Shown: in pieces, positions 36,754 to 45,756 of the stretch
Layout: each line of letters begins with the position of its first letter
How positions within the stretch are numbered: position 1 is the stretch's first letter
Assembly (NCBI RefSeq): GCF_028613635.1
Contig: NZ_JAQRMY010000001.1
Span: 291,778-355,777 of the forward strand
Source: Devosia sp. ZB163
GTDB lineage: Bacteria > Pseudomonadota > Alphaproteobacteria > Rhizobiales > Devosiaceae
Length of the DNA: 64,000 bases
Reading direction: 5' to 3'
Notes under the pieces: model-generated
Databases searched by the model: none
Seen by the model: only the letters and a program-made list of their open reading frames with translations
What the model was told of the DNA's origin: nothing
Program-made: the position numbers and the translations under genes

Positions 36754-37617
36754 TCAGCCGGTCAGCTTCATGCAGATGCCGTCGAGCTGCTCGAGCGTGC
36801 GGTAGCGGATCTCGAGGCGGCCGCCCTGGTCCTTGTGGTCGATGGCGACGTGGAGACCCAGGACGTCCGACAGGCGCTTCTCGAGCGCGGCCGTATCGGC
36901 ATCCTTCTCGACCGGCACCGGCTTCTTCTTGGGCGCGTTGAGCTCGCGCTGCGTCATGGCCTCGGCCTCTCGGACCGAAAGCCCGCCGCCGACGATGCGC
37001 TTGGCCAAGGCGGCCGGATCGTCGGCCGTGATCAGCGTGCGGGCATGGCCGGCAGTGAGCTCGCCGCGGCTGACCATGCTGCGCACGTCATCCGGGAGCT
37101 TGAGCAGGCGCAGCGTGTTGGCGACGTGCGAGCGGCTCTTGCCGATCACCTGGGCGAGATCGTTCTGCGTGTAATCGAACTGCTCGATCAGCTGGCCGTA
37201 ACCCATTGCTTCTTCCAGAGGATTGAGGTCGACGCGCTGGACGTTCTCGATGATGGCGAGTTCGAGCGCTTCCTTGTCGTCGACTTCGCGGATCAGCACC
37301 GGCACGTCATTGAGGCCGGCGCGCTGCGATGCCCGCCAGCGGCGCTCGCCGGCGATGATCTCGAACTGGTTGGGATCGTTGGTCGGGCGCACCAGCAGGG
37401 GCTGCATGACGCCCTTCTCGCGCACCGAGTTCGTCAGTTCCTCGAGCTGCTCGGGATCGAACTCGCGCCGGGGGTTGGCGCGGTTGGCAATGAGGAACGC
37501 GACGGGCAGGCGGCGCGTGGTGCCGTTCTCGGCCAGCCGAGCCGCGCCTTCCATGGTAGCCATGTCGCCGATAAGCGCCGCGAGACCGCGACCGAGCCGG
37601 GAGGGTTTGTCGTTCAT
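36754..37617 (-). CDS. parB: chromosome-partitioning protein ParB
   Basis: A 287-residue ParB CTPase clamp. In order: a short N-terminal ParA-binding tail (RLGRGLAALIGD), the CTP-binding domain with NPRREFDPEQLEELTNSVREKGVMQPLLVRP and the GERRWRAS motif (about residue 92), the parS-reading helix-turn-helix (YTQNDLAQVIGKSRSHVANTLRLLKLP, LTAGHARTLI) and a C-terminal dimerisation domain. It loads at parS and recruits ParA and SMC. The gene follows parA by 10 bases. Multiple parS-like sites surround it. Confidence 0.97.
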   Translation of the reverse strand: MNDKPSRLGRGLAALIGDMATMEGAARLAENGTTRRLPVAFLIANRANPRREFDPEQLEELTNSVREKGVMQPLLVRPTNDPNQFEIIAGERRWRASQRAGLNDVPVLIREVDDKEALELAIIENVQRVDLNPLEEAMGYGQLIEQFDYTQNDLAQVIGKSRSHVANTLRLLKLPDDVRSMVSRGELTAGHARTLITADDPAALAKRIVGGGLSVREAEAMTQRELNAPKKKPVPVEKDADTAALEKRLSDVLGLHVAIDHKDQGGRLEIRYRTLEQLDGICMKLTG

Positions 37618-37627
37618 TCGAAAGTCC

Positions 37628-38428
37628 TCATGCGGCCGCGAGCTGACGCTCGCGCCGGATCACCTCGGTAGCCAGGCGGAGATAGGCCTGGCTGCCGGCG
37701 CACTTGAGATCGTAGAGCAGGGCCGGCTTGCCGTAGGACGGCGCCTCGGATAGCCGGACATTGCGCGGTATCACCGTGTCGTAGACGAGATTGCCCATCT
37801 CGGAGCGAACGTCGGCCAGCACCTGCTCGCTGAGATTGTTGCGCCGATCGAACATGGTCATCACCACGCCCTGGATCGACAGGCGCGGGTTGAGCGTCGT
37901 GCGGATCTGCTCGATGGTCTGAAGCAGCTGGCTCATGCCTTCGAGCGCGAAGAACTCGCACTGCAGCGGCACCAGCACCGCATCGGCGGCCACAAGCGCG
38001 TTGATCGTCAACAGGTTGAGCGAGGGCGGGCAATCGATCAGGATATAACTGACCGGCTGGCCGTTAATCGAGAGCTCGCTGATCTGCTTGAACGCGTCAC
38101 GCAGCCGGAAGGCGCGATCGGCCTGCTGCGCGATGCTCAGCTCGACGCCGAGCAGGTCGAGCGTCGAGGGGACGACCGCCACGTTGGGCACGCTAGTCAT
38201 GACCGCAGCTTCGGCGACGCGCGCGTCGCCCATGAGGAGATCATAACTCGATACGTCACGACCGATGCGGGAGATGCCCAGCCCGGTTGAGGCATTACCC
38301 TGGGGATCGAGGTCCACAATCAGCACGCGCTCACCGATGGCGGCCAGCGCAGTTGCCAGATTGATGGCGGTAGTGGTCTTGCCGACCCCACCCTTCTGGT
38401 TTGCCAGGGTCAGGATTCGAGGAGCCAA
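37628..38428 (-). CDS. parA: chromosome-partitioning ATPase ParA
   Basis: A 266-residue deviant Walker ATPase. The P loop is NQKGGVGKTTTAINLATALA (residues about 9-28), with LIVDLDPQGNASTGLG (Walker A') and YILIDCPPSLNLLTINAL (Walker B). It forms a nucleoid-bound gradient that pulls ParB-parS complexes apart. The short N-terminus, without an HTH, marks the chromosomal (type Ib-like) form. It lies between rsmG and parB in the universal rsmG-parA-parB order. Confidence 0.97.
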   Translation of the reverse strand: MAPRILTLANQKGGVGKTTTAINLATALAAIGERVLIVDLDPQGNASTGLGISRIGRDVSSYDLLMGDARVAEAAVMTSVPNVAVVPSTLDLLGVELSIAQQADRAFRLRDAFKQISELSINGQPVSYILIDCPPSLNLLTINALVAADAVLVPLQCEFFALEGMSQLLQTIEQIRTTLNPRLSIQGVVMTMFDRRNNLSEQVLADVRSEMGNLVYDTVIPRNVRLSEAPSYGKPALLYDLKCAGSQAYLRLATEVIRRERQLAAA

Positions 38429-38456
38429 GGGACGGCCTCCAGGCGTTTTCCGCCAA

Positions 38457-39110
38457 CTAACTGTTTTTTCGTCGTAAATTGCTGACCTGCAGCAATGCGC
38501 CGGCCGCTTCGGTGGCGCTACGATTTATTAACACGTCGAAGTCCCAGGCCAAACGGCTTTCTTCGACTTCCCGGGCGTAATCCCGGCCCTTGTGCAGAAT
38601 GGCCCGCGTTTCCGGGCCAAAGAAGGGGTGGATAAGTCCGAACAGGCCGGGAAGCGCGGCGAGAGCGCGGGAAGTGATGACGTCGAACCCGGCGCGAGTG
38701 CCGTCCGGCGCTGTTTCACGTGAGTCAAACGAGTCGCTGCGCCCACCATGTACGGCCGCATTGAGGCCGAGCTCACGGATCGCCTGGCGCAGGAAGGCGA
38801 CCTTCTTGCTGATCGGCTCAACCAGCTGGTAGTGCGCGGGCCCGCCCTTCAGGGCGATCGCCAGCGGCAGGGCCGGCAGGCCGCCTCCCGATCCGACGTC
38901 GAGGAAGCGCGTATCCCCGGGTCGAAGGAGCGGCAGGACCTGCAGGGAATCGAGGATGTGCCGATCCCACAGATTCGCTTCTGTTTCACGTGAAACAAGA
39001 TTCTGTACCGCGTTCCACTTCCTCAGCAGAACGGAAAACGATTCTAGGTCGCGGCGTACATCGCCGATGGGACGGGCGAAATACCCGGCATACGGGAGAA
39101 GGTCGTCCAT
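38457..39110 (-). CDS. rsmG: 16S rRNA (guanine-N7) methyltransferase RsmG
   Basis: A 217-residue RsmG (GidB) that methylates G527 of 16S rRNA. The SAM-binding motif FLDVGSGGGLPALPLAIAL lies near residue 72. The N-terminal WNAVQNLVSRETEANLWDRHILDS segment contains VSRET, whose codons spell the perfect parS site at 38982-38997. A second parS-like site encodes DSRET. The ATG overlaps the mnmG stop (TGATG); a TTG one codon earlier is possible. The gene precedes parA by 28 bases. Confidence 0.95.
   Translation of the reverse strand: MDDLLPYAGYFARPIGDVRRDLESFSVLLRKWNAVQNLVSRETEANLWDRHILDSLQVLPLLRPGDTRFLDVGSGGGLPALPLAIALKGGPAHYQLVEPISKKVAFLRQAIRELGLNAAVHGGRSDSFDSRETAPDGTRAGFDVITSRALAALPGLFGLIHPFFGPETRAILHKGRDYAREVEESRLAWDFDVLINRSATEAAGALLQVSNLRRKNS
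38712..38727. other. parS-like site E (14/16), within rsmG
   Basis: TGTTTCACGTGAGTCA lies in rsmG and encodes DSRETA on the minus strand. It matches parS at 14 of 16 positions. GAGTC, a GANTC motif, is fused to the core. Confidence 0.65.
38982..38997. other. perfect parS site (F), within rsmG
   Basis: TGTTTCACGTGAAACA is an exact 16-of-16 parS palindrome inside rsmG, reading V-S-R-E-T on the coding strand. It is the strongest ParB-loading site seen here and lies about 1.4 kb from parB. Confidence 0.95.
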
Positions 39111-40972
39111 CAACCTGCCCGGCGCAGGCTGCCGCGGCGGATCACCGACAGAATAAGAGTGATGGCGGCTGGTGTTACGCCGTCGATGGCCTGAGCCTGG
39201 GCGATGGTTGCAGGCTTCCTATCAGCCAGCTTCTGCCTGATCTCCATCGAGAGCCCGGGCATGGCGGCATAATCGAGCCACTCCGGAATGTCGCGGCCCT
39301 CGTCGCGCTTCATGGCGGCGATATCGGCCTGCTGGCGCTGCAGATAGACGGCGTACTGGGCGTCCACCGAAAGCTGCTCCATGACGGAGGCTGGGATCTC
39401 GGCCAGCTCCGGCCAGAGCGGCAGGACCTGCTCCACGGTCATGTCCGGGTAGGAGAGGAGATCGAATGCGCTGCGCTGCTGGCCATCGGCATTCACCTGT
39501 AGCCCGGCCTTGCGCGCTGTCGTTGGCGAAACCGTCAACGATGTCAGCAGCTTGCGGCCGGCGGTCAGTGCGGCGCTCTTCTGCGCGAAGCGCTCGCGTC
39601 GCTCCTCCCCGACCAGTCCAACCGCAACTGCCTGCGGCGTGAGCCGCTGATCGGCATTGTCGCTGCGCAGGTGCAGGCGGAACTCGGCGCGCGAAGTGAA
39701 CATCCGATAGGGCTCTGAGACGCCACGCGTGACGAGATCATCGACCATGACGCCGAGATAGCTCTCGGTGCGCGACAGGCGCAGCGCCTCGGCGCCCTTG
39801 ACGGCGAGGCCCGCATTGGCGCCGGCATAGATCCCCTGAGCGCCGGCTTCTTCATAACCGGTAGTGCCGTTGATCTGGCCGGCGAGGTAAAGGCCGGGCA
39901 GGCGGCGGAGCTCCAGCGTTGGCTTCAGCTCGCGCGGATCGACATAGTCGTACTCGATGGCGTAGCCCGGCCGGATGATGCGGACGTTCTCGAGCCCCGG
40001 CATCGACTTCAGGAACTGCTCCTGGACGTCGGCGGGCAGCGAAGTGGAGAGCCCGTTGGGATAGATCGTCGGATCGTCGAGGCCCTCGGGCTCGAGGAAG
40101 ATCTGGTGGCTGTCGCGGTCGGCGAAGCGGACGATCTTGTCCTCGATCGACGGGCAGTAGCGCGGCCCGCGGCTCTTGATGCGGCCCGAATACATGGCCG
40201 AGCGATGGATGTTCTCCGCGATGATGCGGTGCGTGTCGACCGTCGTGCGGGTGATGAAGCAGCTGACCTGCGGGGTGGTGATGGCGGCGGTCAGCGCCGA
40301 GAAGGGCTCGGGCGGATCGTCGCCAAGCTGCTCCTCGAGGCCGGAGAAGTCGATGGAGGTGGCGTCCAGGCGGGCCGGGGTGCCGGTCTTCAGCCGCCCG
40401 AGGGTCAGGCCCAGGGCCTCGAGGCGGGTGGAAAGGCCGAGCACGGGCTTCTCGCCCACGCGGCCGGCCGGGACTGTCTCTTCACCGCGATGGATCAGGC
40501 CGCGGAGAAACGTGCCGGTGGTGAGGACCACGGCATTGGCGCCGAACCGGCGGCCATCGAGCAGCACGGCGCCGGCGATACGCCCGTTCTCGACGACCAG
40601 ATCATCGACCTCCCCTTCGATGACGGTAAGGTTGGGTTGCGACGTGATCGCCGCCTGCATCGCCGCCTTGTAGAGCTTGCGGTCGGCCTGGGCGCGGGGG
40701 CCGCGGACGGCTGGGCCCTTTCGGCGGTTGAGGACGCGGAACTGAATGCCGGCGGCGTCGGCGACACGGCCCATCAGGCCATCCATGGCGTCGATCTCGC
40801 GCACGAGATGACCCTTGCCGAGCCCGCCGATAGCCGGGTTGCAGCTCATTTCGCCGATGGTCGCGAACTTGTGGGTGATCAGCGCGGTGGGAACGCCAAG
40901 GCGCGCCGAAGCAGCCGCAGCCTCGCAGCCGGCGTGTCCGCCACCTACAACAATGACGCCGAAGTCGGTCAT
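39110..40972 (-). CDS. mnmG: tRNA uridine-5-carboxymethylaminomethyl modification enzyme MnmG
   Basis: A 620-residue FAD protein (GidA) that with MnmE modifies wobble U34 of certain tRNAs. The dinucleotide fold is [23 protein letters not shown] at residues about 4-26. Other conserved parts are [37 protein letters not shown] with the catalytic-type Cys, [14 protein letters not shown] and [18 protein letters not shown]. The start is the ATG giving MTDFGVIVV, preceded by AAGGA. It overlaps rsmG by one base and lies 84 bases after mnmE, in a gap with two parS-like sites. Confidence 0.96.
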   Translation of the reverse strand: MTDFGVIVVGGGHAGCEAAAASARLGVPTALITHKFATIGEMSCNPAIGGLGKGHLVREIDAMDGLMGRVADAAGIQFRVLNRRKGPAVRGPRAQADRKLYKAAMQAAITSQPNLTVIEGEVDDLVVENGRIAGAVLLDGRRFGANAVVLTTGTFLRGLIHRGEETVPAGRVGEKPVLGLSTRLEALGLTLGRLKTGTPARLDATSIDFSGLEEQLGDDPPEPFSALTAAITTPQVSCFITRTTVDTHRIIAENIHRSAMYSGRIKSRGPRYCPSIEDKIVRFADRDSHQIFLEPEGLDDPTIYPNGLSTSLPADVQEQFLKSMPGLENVRIIRPGYAIEYDYVDPRELKPTLELRRLPGLYLAGQINGTTGYEEAGAQGIYAGANAGLAVKGAEALRLSRTESYLGVMVDDLVTRGVSEPYRMFTSRAEFRLHLRSDNADQRLTPQAVAVGLVGEERRERFAQKSAALTAGRKLLTSLTVSPTTARKAGLQVNADGQQRSAFDLLSYPDMTVEQVLPLWPELAEIPASVMEQLSVDAQYAVYLQRQQADIAAMKRDEGRDIPEWLDYAAMPGLSMEIRQKLADRKPATIAQAQAIDGVTPAAITLILSVIRRGSLRRAG

Positions 40973-41006
40973 GGCATGTTCCTTGTAGAGCGGCGGTCTA
41001 CGGCAA

Positions 41007-41022
41007 TGTTCCACGTGAATCA
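41007..41022. other. parS-like site G (14/16)
   Basis: TGTTCCACGTGAATCA in the mnmE-mnmG gap matches parS at 14 of 16 positions. GAATC adjoins the core. Confidence 0.65.
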
Positions 41023-41043
41023 ACCTTGCAGCCGCGGCCACCC

Positions 41044-41059
41044 GGTTTCACGTGAATCA
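41044..41059. other. parS-like site H (14/16)
   Basis: GGTTTCACGTGAATCA overlaps the mnmE stop codon and is only 37 bases from site G. It matches parS at 14 of 16 positions and carries GAATC. Confidence 0.65.
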
Positions 41060-42382
41060 CTTCCCGATGCAGAAGGCGCTGAACAGCCGGTCTAGAACCG
41101 ATTCGGCATCCATCCGGCCCAGCAGCCGCTCAAGCGCGGCAGACGCGTGGCGGAGGTCCTCGGCTGCCAGCTCCGGGTCTTCGAGGTGCTCGGTCACCTC
41201 GGCCAGGGCCGCGACGGCGGACTGAAGCGCGACACGGTCCCGCTCATGGCTGACGAGGAGGTCGGAGGCACGGACTGTGCCGGCACCAGACACCTCGTAG
41301 AGCCGCTGCAGCAAGGCCTCGATGCCGGCACCGGTGCTGACGGAGACAGACAGGTCCGCTCCCGGCATATCACCAAGGTCGCTCTTCGTGCCAACGATCG
41401 CGACCGGCGGCTGCCGCCAGGGTTCTGCCGCCAGTTCGGGGAAGGCTGGCGGTGGTGCCGTCGTGACATCCGGCGCCTGCAGCCATAGCACATGGTCTGC
41501 GCCGAGCATGGCCTCGCGGGCGCGTTCGACGCCGATCGCCTCGGCCTTCGACGTCGTGTCGCGGAGGCCGGCGCTGTCGATCAGGATGATGAGCTGGCCT
41601 TTGACGTCGAGCGGGATCTCCTTGAGGTCCCGGGTAGTGCCGGGTTCGTCGGAGACGATAGCGGCTTCTGACCGGGACAGGGCGTTGAGGAGGCTCGATT
41701 TGCCGGCATTTGGGGGGCCTGCCAGCACGACACGGAAACCGCTGCGGAGGATGCGGCCCTGTCCTCGGGTGGCGAGAACGTCTGCTATGTCGCTGCCAAG
41801 AGCTGTGACCTCGCTCGCGAACGAGTCTGGCAACGCGCCGACATCGCCTTCATCGGAGAAGTCGAGCTGGGCTTCGATCTCGGCGCGGAGGTCGAGCAGT
41901 CGCTCGCGCCAGCCCTCGACCTGCCGGGTGAGGCCTCCCTCGAGCCGCGCATAGGCGAGGGCACGCTGGTTCTCGGTTTCGGCCTCGATGAGATCGCCGA
42001 GACCCTGGGCTTCGACCAGATCGAGCTTGCCATTCTCGAAGGCGCGTCGGGTGAACTCGCCGGCTTCGGCGAGGCGGATCCCTGGGCGGGCAGAGAGCCT
42101 CCGCAACAGGGCGCGGACGACGGCCGGGGAACCGTGGACCTGCAGTTCGGCGCAGTCTTCGCCCGTGAAACTCGCCGGCCCCGGCATCCACGCGACGAGG
42201 CCGCGGTCGATGCGGTCGCCATCGAGGGTGATATCGCTGAGGGTGAGCTTGCGGGGGGTCGGGAGCTGGCCGAGGAGTTCCGCGACGATCATGCCGGCTG
42301 CCGGGCCGGACAGCCGAATGATGGCGACGCCGGAGGGAACGGCCCCTGACGACAGGGCGACGATCGTGTCGGTGTCAGGCAT
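41057..42382 (-). CDS. mnmE: tRNA modification GTPase MnmE
   Basis: A 441-residue MnmE (TrmE), partner of MnmG. The N-terminal folate-binding domain opens with TIVALSSGAVPSGVAIIRLSG. The helical domain contains FTRRAFENGKLDLVEAQGLGDLI. The G domain has G1 GPPNAGKSSLLNAL, the G2/G3 region DEPGTTRD and IDSAGLRDT, and G4 GTKSD. The chain ends in the invariant FCIGK with the functional Cys. The ATG giving MPDTDTIVAL is chosen because it starts the conserved domain; longer readings run into intergenic repeat DNA. Confidence 0.96.
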   Translation of the reverse strand: MPDTDTIVALSSGAVPSGVAIIRLSGPAAGMIVAELLGQLPTPRKLTLSDITLDGDRIDRGLVAWMPGPASFTGEDCAELQVHGSPAVVRALLRRLSARPGIRLAEAGEFTRRAFENGKLDLVEAQGLGDLIEAETENQRALAYARLEGGLTRQVEGWRERLLDLRAEIEAQLDFSDEGDVGALPDSFASEVTALGSDIADVLATRGQGRILRSGFRVVLAGPPNAGKSSLLNALSRSEAAIVSDEPGTTRDLKEIPLDVKGQLIILIDSAGLRDTTSKAEAIGVERAREAMLGADHVLWLQAPDVTTAPPPAFPELAAEPWRQPPVAIVGTKSDLGDMPGADLSVSVSTGAGIEALLQRLYEVSGAGTVRASDLLVSHERDRVALQSAVAALAEVTEHLEDPELAAEDLRHASAALERLLGRMDAESVLDRLFSAFCIGK

Positions 42383-42412
42383 GGCATACCGCCCACGATG
42401 TGGGGGAGGCAG

Positions 42413-42440
42413 GATGGATCCCGGCTTGCACCGGGATGAC
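42413..42440. repeat. R1 hairpin repeat, copy 4
   Basis: A ggatcccgg-cttgca-ccgggatgac unit between mnmE and rho matches the R1 family seen at 23.2 kb and 44.0 kb. The arms are CCCGG and CCGGG. Confidence 0.65.
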
Positions 42441-42487
42441 ATCGAGGGTGGTCGAACCGGTGGTGGGCATTTTCACGCCCGGCCGGA

Positions 42488-43753
42488 TCAGGTGTTCATC
42501 GAGTCGAAGAAGTCGGAATTCGTCTTGGTCTGACGGATCTTGTCCATCAGGAACTCCATGGCGTCGACCGTGCCCATCGGGTTGAGGATACGGCGGAGGA
42601 CATACATCTTGCGCAGGATGTCGGGCTCGACCAGCAGCTCTTCCTTGCGGGTGCCGGACTTGGTGACGTCCATGGCCGGGAAGATGCGCTTGTCGGAGAC
42701 CTTGCGGTCGAGGACGATTTCCGAGTTACCGGTGCCCTTGAACTCTTCGAAGATCACTTCGTCCATGCGCGAGCCGGTATCGATCAGCGCGGTCGAGATG
42801 ATGGTGAGCGAACCGCCATCCTCGATATTGCGCGCGGCGCCGAAGAAGCGCTTGGGGCGCTGCAGGGCGTTCGCGTCGACACCACCGGTCAGCACCTTGC
42901 CCGAGCTCGGCACCACCGTGTTGTAGGCGCGGCCGAGGCGGGTGATCGAATCGAGGAGGATCACCACGTCGCGCTTGTGCTCGACGAGGCGCTTGGCCTT
43001 CTCGATCACCATTTCGGCGACCTGGACGTGGCGCGAGGCCGGCTCGTCGAAGGTCGAGGAGATCACCTCGCCCTTCACTGAGCGCTGCATGTCGGTGACT
43101 TCCTCGGGCCGCTCGTCGATGAGCAGCACGATGAGGTAGCACTCGGGGTGATTGACCGCGATCGACTGTGCAATATTCTGCAACAGTACGGTTTTACCGG
43201 TACGCGGCGGCGCAACGATCAGCGCGCGCTGACCCTTGCCGAGAGGCGCCACCAGGTCCATGACCCGGGCGCTCTTGTCCTTGACCGTGGGGTCGGGCAA
43301 CTCGAGACGCAGGCGCTCATCGGGATAGAGCGGCGTCAGGTTGTCGAAGTTGACCTTGTGGCGGACCTTCTCGGGGTCCTCGAAATTGATGGTGTTGACC
43401 TTGAGGAGGGCGAAGTAGCGCTCGCCTTCCTTGGGAGAACGGATCTGGCCTTCGATCGTATCGCCGGTGCGAAGCGAGAAGCGGCGGATCTGGCTGGGGG
43501 AGACGTAGATGTCGTCGGGGCCGGGCAGGTAGTTCGCGTCCGGGGAGCGGAGGAACCCGAAGCCGTCGGGCAGGACTTCCACCACGCCTTCGCCGGTGAT
43601 GTCCACTTCGCGCGCCGCCAGTTCCTTGAGGATGGCGAACATCAGTTCCTGCTTGCGCAGCGTCGAGGCGCTCTCGACGTCATAGGTCTCGGCGAACTCG
43701 AGCAGTTCGGCAGGCGTCTTGGCCTTGAGTTCGCTGAGCTTGATACTTTCCAT
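42488..43753 (-). CDS. rho: transcription termination factor Rho
   Basis: A 421-residue hexameric RNA helicase, the standard length. The N-terminal RNA-binding domain has [32 protein letters not shown]. The motor has P loop [28 protein letters not shown] (Walker B), the Q-loop region [15 protein letters not shown] and the R-loop region [21 protein letters not shown]. The ATG giving [12 protein letters not shown] fits the conserved start. A gap of about 300 bases with a parS-like site and an R1 repeat lies upstream. Confidence 0.97.
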   Translation of the reverse strand: MESIKLSELKAKTPAELLEFAETYDVESASTLRKQELMFAILKELAAREVDITGEGVVEVLPDGFGFLRSPDANYLPGPDDIYVSPSQIRRFSLRTGDTIEGQIRSPKEGERYFALLKVNTINFEDPEKVRHKVNFDNLTPLYPDERLRLELPDPTVKDKSARVMDLVAPLGKGQRALIVAPPRTGKTVLLQNIAQSIAVNHPECYLIVLLIDERPEEVTDMQRSVKGEVISSTFDEPASRHVQVAEMVIEKAKRLVEHKRDVVILLDSITRLGRAYNTVVPSSGKVLTGGVDANALQRPKRFFGAARNIEDGGSLTIISTALIDTGSRMDEVIFEEFKGTGNSEIVLDRKVSDKRIFPAMDVTKSGTRKEELLVEPDILRKMYVLRRILNPMGTVDAMEFLMDKIRQTKTNSDFFDSMNT

Positions 43754-43895
43754 TGCGCGTACGGACCCTTGGGGATGCGAAGTGACAGAGATGTCAGGAA
43801 GGGGAAGAGGGTGCCCGGAAAGCGCCGGGGAGGCGCCCATCGATCAGGCGGTGCCATGAGATAGCTAAAACTACGGTTACATTCAAGAGCGGAAC

Positions 43896-43911
43896 GGATT
43901 CACGTGGAACA
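43896..43911. other. parS-like site I (13/16)
   Basis: GGATTCACGTGGAACA matches parS at 13 of 16 positions and carries GATTC. The identical 16-mer recurs at 57161-57176. Confidence 0.5.
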
Positions 43912-43984
43912 GTTCGGTCGTGGCGGGGTGAAAACCGGCACCCGCGGATGCAGGTATCGAAGGCACCGCCAGTGCTGGCGGCGA

Positions 43985-44012
43985 GATGGTCCCCTGCTTT
44001 CGCAGGGGTGAC
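43985..44012. repeat. R1 hairpin repeat, copy 5
   Basis: A ggtcccctgctttcgcagggg unit followed by tgac, with perfect 7-bp arms CCCCTGC/GCAGGGG (43991-44008), matches the R1 family. Confidence 0.65.
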
Positions 44013-44057
44013 ACCGAGCAGGAGGGAAGGCCCGCCAACGGGCCCACCTCATTGGTC

Positions 44058-44483
44058 TCAGAACGGCTTCACCACCACCGAGATCACGATGATGATGGCG
44101 ACGACGAACGGGATCTCGTTGATCGCCCGGAAGAACTTCGAGCTCCTGGTGTTCCGGTCGTTGGCGAAATCCCTGAGGATCCGGCCGTACCAGCCGTGGA
44201 TGCCGCTGAGGACGATGACCATCAGCGCCTTCACCCACATCCAGCCCTGGCTGAAATCGACGATGCCGAAGCCGAAGGCGAGCCACAGGCCGAAGATCCA
44301 GCTCGCGATCATCGCCGGCGTCGTGATGCCGCGATAGAGCCGGCGCTCCATGACCTTGAACGTCTCGGACTGCACCGAGCCCTTCTCGGCATCGGCGTGG
44401 TAGACGAAGAGGCGCGGCAGGTAGAGCATCCCCGCCATCCAGGCGATGATGCTCAGGATGTGCAGCGCCTTGACCCATTCCAT
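44058..44483 (-). CDS. hemJ: protoporphyrinogen oxidase HemJ
   Basis: A 141-residue four-helix membrane protein of the HemJ family, which oxidises protoporphyrinogen IX in bacteria lacking HemG and HemY. Conserved parts are the start WVKALHILSIIAWMAGMLYLPRLFVYH, with the functional His, and MERRLYRGITTPAMIASWIFG, followed by WMWVKALMVIVLSGIHGWYGR and a C-terminal helix. The ATG lies two bases after the hemE stop, so the two heme-pathway genes are coupled. Confidence 0.93.
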   Translation of the reverse strand: MEWVKALHILSIIAWMAGMLYLPRLFVYHADAEKGSVQSETFKVMERRLYRGITTPAMIASWIFGLWLAFGFGIVDFSQGWMWVKALMVIVLSGIHGWYGRILRDFANDRNTRSSKFFRAINEIPFVVAIIIVISVVVKPF

Positions 44484-44485
44484 TT

Positions 44486-45523
44486 TCAGTAAGCTCCCCG
44501 CGCCACCGCGATCAGCCGCTCGACATGCGCGATCGGCGTTTCGGGCACGATGCCGTGCCCGAGGTTGAAGATATGGGGCCGGTCCCGGAATGCGGCAACG
44601 ATCTCGCGGACCCGGACGTCCATCTGCTCGCCGCCAGCGAGGAGCCGTAGCGGATCGAGATTGCCCTGGACGCCGAGGCCGGCCGGCAGCTCACGGGCAA
44701 AGCCGAGCGGCGTCCCGTAGTCGAGGCCGAGGAGGTTCACGCCCGTCTGCCGCGCATAGGCCGGCAGGTTCCCGGCGGCACCACGCGGGAAACCGATCAC
44801 CGGGGCGTCCGGGATTTCTCTCCGCAGCCCTTCGACGATCCGGCGGTTGGGTTCGATCACCCAGTCGCGGAACGCCACTTCGTCGAGATTGAGGGCCCAG
44901 CTCTCGAACAGCTGCACCACATCGGCGCCAGCCCGGAACTGCGCGGCGAGATAATCAATGCTCGCCTCGATGAGAATGTCGATGAGACGCGCGAATGCCT
45001 CGGGCTGCGTCAGGGCGAACACCCGCGCCGCTGCCTGGTCGGAGGAGCCGCGCCCGCCGATCATGTAGGTGGCAACCGTCCAGGGCGAACCGCAAAACCC
45101 GATCAGGGTCTTTTCCGAACTGAGACCCGCACGAACCCGGCGAACGGTCTCGATGACCGGGCTGAGCTTCTCCAAAGCCCTCTTCGGATCGAGCCGCCCG
45201 ATGCTATCGGGGGTCACGGGCTCGAGTCGGGGACCTTCACCCACCTCGAAGCGCACGGATTGTCCGAGCGCATCGGGAATGACCAGGATGTCCGAAAACA
45301 GGATCGCAGCATCGAGATCGAAGCGCCGGAGCGGCTGGAGGGTCACCTCCGAAGCCAGTTCCGGATTGTAGCAGAGATCGAGGAAGCTTCCCGCCCTGGC
45401 GCGAAGCTCGCGATACTCGGGCAGGTAGCGACCGGCCTGGCGCATGATCCAGATCGGCAGCCGCTCCTGGCGCCGACCGAGCACTGTCTCGAGCAGGGGT
45501 TTGGTCACCGGCGTAGCGGTCAT
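44486..45523 (-). CDS. hemE: uroporphyrinogen decarboxylase
   Basis: A 345-residue HemE that converts uroporphyrinogen III to coproporphyrinogen III. Signature segments are PIWIMRQAGRYLPEYRELR (active-site loop), DAAILFSDILVIPDALG with the catalytic Asp, GFCGSPWTVATYMIGG and FNLGHGIVPETP. The ATG giving MTATPVTKP is used; a TTG four codons upstream is the alternative. The gene points away from the candidate origin, the same neighbourhood as Caulobacter Cori, which lies beside hemE. Confidence 0.96.
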   Translation of the reverse strand: MTATPVTKPLLETVLGRRQERLPIWIMRQAGRYLPEYRELRARAGSFLDLCYNPELASEVTLQPLRRFDLDAAILFSDILVIPDALGQSVRFEVGEGPRLEPVTPDSIGRLDPKRALEKLSPVIETVRRVRAGLSSEKTLIGFCGSPWTVATYMIGGRGSSDQAAARVFALTQPEAFARLIDILIEASIDYLAAQFRAGADVVQLFESWALNLDEVAFRDWVIEPNRRIVEGLRREIPDAPVIGFPRGAAGNLPAYARQTGVNLLGLDYGTPLGFARELPAGLGVQGNLDPLRLLAGGEQMDVRVREIVAAFRDRPHIFNLGHGIVPETPIAHVERLIAVARGAY

Positions 45524-45706
45524 GCCCCCACCCAATCCAAGAAAGATTCTAGATTCTTCATCTTTATTATCATGGCGGTGTTTTGCAGGAATTCACGACT
45601 GCCCACAACGCAATAGGCGGCGACAGAAGCGCACGGGCCGTGGTGTCCCGGAGGCTGTGAATCCGCGACGGGTGGAAGGCCGGGACGACAGCCGGAGTCG
45701 GCTGGA

Positions 45707-45721
45707 TTAACGGGGCGTTAA
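45707..45721. promoter_or_regulatory. CtrA box 1 (perfect)
   Basis: TTAACGGGGCGTTAA is an exact TTAA-N7-TTAA; its right half reads TTAACCAT into the flank. Confidence 0.75.
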
Positions 45722-45735
45722 CCATGCCACATTCG

Positions 45736-45750
45736 TTGACGTTTCGTTAA
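45736..45750. promoter_or_regulatory. CtrA box 2 (one mismatch)
   Basis: TTGACGTTTCGTTAA fits TTAA-N7-TTAA except for one base in the left half-site, and stands 29 bases after box 1. Confidence 0.6.
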
Positions 45751-45756
45751 TGGAGG

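Larger units (their letters stand above)
43754..44057. other. gap between rho and hemJ
   Basis: This 304-base gap probably holds the rho promoter and leader. Recognisable items are parS-like site I and R1 copy 5, and a ggcccgccaacgggcccac stem near hemJ. I see no gene. Confidence 0.5.

Noticed and set aside
45620-45710. Stretch ggtggaaggccgggacgacagccggagtcggc resembling the 3' part of a cobalamin riboswitch
   Set aside because: The conserved B12 box and GCAACTGT-like core are missing, and it sits in the candidate origin without a cobalamin gene next to it.
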